Assembly: GCA_018262855.1 (NCBI GenBank)
Contig: JADFDO010000003.1
Coordinates: forward strand, 169,356 to 233,355
From: Methanolinea sp.
Lineage (GTDB): Archaea > Halobacteriota > Methanomicrobia > Methanomicrobiales > Methanospirillaceae
Length of the DNA stretch: 64,000 nt
Direction: 5' to 3'
Below are positions 62,835 to 64,000 of this stretch, one piece after another. How positions within the stretch are numbered: the stretch's first letter is position 1; each line of letters begins with the position of its first letter. Made by a program: the position numbers and the translations under genes. A model generated the notes under the pieces. That model was not told the origin of the DNA, made no database searches, and saw only the letters and a program-made list of their open reading frames with translations.

Positions 62835-63215
62835 TTACGCTGGTTTCTCGACTCCCGATCCCTTCATCAGGCCATATTCGATCTCGTAGAATCCTCCTCC
62901 CCGATCCTGGTAGGTGAGGTAGTAGTGCGTCAGCTTCTCCTTCTCTGCGTCCTCAATTTGCCGAAGGAGGCTGGCCTGGTTCGGTGCATCGTGCCCGACC
63001 AGGACCCACCGGCGGGTCTCGTCGCTCATCTTCCACGAGCGGGCCGGGATGGTCCCGGGCGGGGTGGTCACGGATTCATCCTTCGGGTCGAAGAAGGCGA
63101 CGACCTGCCTGGTCTCGTTCTTTGCCTCAACCTTCTGCCTGCGCTGCCAGTAGGCCATGACGGCCGCAGCTAACGCGACAAGCAGCTCAAAAATCTGGAT
63201 AAGTTCTTGGTCCAT
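62835..63215 (-). CDS. Small membrane-anchored protein of unknown function
   Basis: 126 residues. One N-terminal membrane helix (IQIFELLVALAAAVMAYWQ) is followed by a soluble domain (RSWKMSDETRRWVLVGHDAP, LTHYYLTYQDRGGGFYEIEY). A strong Shine-Dalgarno site (GGAGGGTGAT) precedes ATG 63215, unlike most host genes here. It forms a minus-strand run with two more unknown genes. A truncated relative lies at 61155-61225. No family is recognised. Confidence 0.72.
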   Translation of the reverse strand: MDQELIQIFELLVALAAAVMAYWQRRQKVEAKNETRQVVAFFDPKDESVTTPPGTIPARSWKMSDETRRWVLVGHDAPNQASLLRQIEDAEKEKLTHYYLTYQDRGGGFYEIEYGLMKGSGVEKPA

Positions 63216-63270
63216 AGAATCACCCTCCTGGGTGGGGAGGTCCATTGTGTGAAAGGGAAACGGTGAGGGA

Positions 63271-63393
63271 TCACCGCTTCCCAAGGTTCTGCTCCATCTG
63301 GCTGTGCATCCCGGCGATGATCCTGATGATGGTAAAGAGCATCACCAGGCCGCCGATGCACATACCGAGGAGGAACATGAATCCTTCATCCAT
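63271..63393 (-). CDS. 40-residue single-helix membrane protein
   Basis: MDEGFMFLLGMCIGGLVMLF opens a 40-residue protein with one membrane helix and a short charged tail (HSQMEQNLGKR). GGAGGGAGGG just before ATG 63393 is a strong Shine-Dalgarno site. It sits between the two other minus-strand genes at close spacing. Size and shape recall small virion or holin-like proteins, which is only a suggestion. Confidence 0.65.
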   Translation of the reverse strand: MDEGFMFLLGMCIGGLVMLFTIIRIIAGMHSQMEQNLGKR

Positions 63394-63434
63394 GGTCCCT
63401 CCCTCCCCTGAAAGGGAAAGTCACTCGCTGGTCT

Positions 63435-63938
63435 TCAGGCGAGAGCGGGCACCGTGTCGGCCCATGCCTCGATGACCGCGAGGATTGCGTCGGCACTGTA
63501 GGAACTGACGCGGACCTGGTCACGGGTGAAGGTCACGTAGTAGAGCTCGCCCGACGGGTCGTGGCACCGCAGCATGATGGAATAGGTGTCCCGCTCGAAG
63601 TCATCCGAAGCGTCTCCTCCCATTGCGGTGGCCATCTCGGCGTCGCCGATGACCTCGGTCTTCATGGTCGCAAAGGCTGCCGCCGTCGGTGCACGGATGG
63701 TCACGTATCCCACTGTCTTTGCGTCGTCATCCTCGAAGATGACCCGGCCGTTGTAGTACTCGCGGGTCTTTGCAACCGCGTCCATGGTCTGGCCCCCAGT
63801 CTCGTACGCTGTGCACCCGAAGGGGTTGGTACTGATGACGGAGTTGACCACGGTGTTGAGCGCAGCAATATCCGCAAACGGAGTGGTAAGCTCGCGGGTC
63901 GCGGTCTTGGTGACGCTCTGTTCAACAAAATCTGCCAT
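63435..63938 (-). CDS. Unknown soluble protein of a possible mobile element
   Basis: 167 residues. The text ADIAALNTVVNSVISTNPFG, YYNGRVIFEDDDAKTVGYVT and FERDTYSIMLRCHDPSGEL looks like a regular alpha/beta or beta-rich domain; there is no membrane helix or signal peptide. I do not recognise the family. AGGAGC precedes ATG 63938. It is the first of at least three minus-strand genes (63938 to 62835) that may belong to an integrated element reaching past the window's end. Confidence 0.7.
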   Translation of the reverse strand: MADFVEQSVTKTATRELTTPFADIAALNTVVNSVISTNPFGCTAYETGGQTMDAVAKTREYYNGRVIFEDDDAKTVGYVTIRAPTAAAFATMKTEVIGDAEMATAMGGDASDDFERDTYSIMLRCHDPSGELYYVTFTRDQVRVSSYSADAILAVIEAWADTVPALA

Positions 63939-64000
63939 GATTGATGCTCCTGCCCTTGATTGAGGGCTGTGAGCAGGTGGGGTGGAGGATGGTGATAAAG

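Overview
The window is a stretch of chromosome from a hydrogenotrophic methanogenic archaeon, most likely of the order Methanomicrobiales. The evidence is a seven-gene operon for methyl-coenzyme M reductase (MCR) activation, cofD for coenzyme F420, a two-subunit archaeal DNA polymerase D large subunit, RadB, a CDC48-type AAA ATPase, aIF-1A, a form III RuBisCO with ribose-1,5-bisphosphate isomerase, the archaeal mevalonate branch (aconitase X plus UbiD), and lipoproteins of types common in this order. Many genes have TATA-like boxes 25-30 bp before the start and no Shine-Dalgarno site, which suggests leaderless transcripts.

Layout. 0-9 kb: a GTPase-like protein without a P-loop, LemA, a DUF2207 membrane protein, a PPC/DUF296 protein, a YgiQ radical SAM enzyme, an AhpD-like protein and two exported proteins. 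9-16 kb (minus strand): atwA, mmp3, mmp6, mmp5, mmp15, mmp17 and mmp7. 16-19 kb: a HAD phosphatase divergent from ribose-1,5-bisphosphate isomerase, then dapF. 20-23.5 kb (minus): CcdA and TlpA-like redox proteins, radB, larC. 23.5-31 kb: CDC48, an acyl-CoA ligase, a RAD55-like protein with a broken P-loop, a 74-bp tandem repeat array, a methionine synthase and aspS. 32-37.5 kb: a fused MNT-HEPN protein, a HEAT-repeat protein, cofD and an HD phosphohydrolase. 37.8-44 kb: the UbiD/aconitase X pair, then a run of HEAT, DUF432, MscS and HEAT genes. 44-50.8 kb: polC with a 165-residue mini-intein in its active site, a SufS-like desulfurase and an MFS transporter. 51-58.4 kb: a DUF4349 lipoprotein, tRNA-Leu(CAA), hisD, a PEP mutase/isocitrate lyase family enzyme, RuBisCO, a membrane protein and an aminotransferase. 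58.6-64 kb is accessory in character: an antitoxin with a broken RelE toxin, a HEAT protein, aIF-1A with no ordinary start codon, an IS1595 element inserted into a membrane-protein gene, and a minus-strand run of small unknown genes that looks virus-like or plasmid-like.

Non-coding structure is rich. A palindromic repeat family recurs at about 28.3, 37.6, 50.9, 52.4 and 59.1 kb. A separate element of about 120-130 bp with a possible 20-codon ORF occurs twice in opposite orientation (about 20.0 and 53.9 kb). The right end carries a truncated duplicate of a small gene, marked by a 16-bp direct repeat.

Working together: the MCR activation operon and cofD serve methanogenesis. The isomerase and RuBisCO belong to a ribulose-bisphosphate route (AMP salvage or the reductive hexulose-phosphate pathway). 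Aconitase X and UbiD feed isoprenoid lipid synthesis. All functions are assigned from sequence pattern only; no database search was run.
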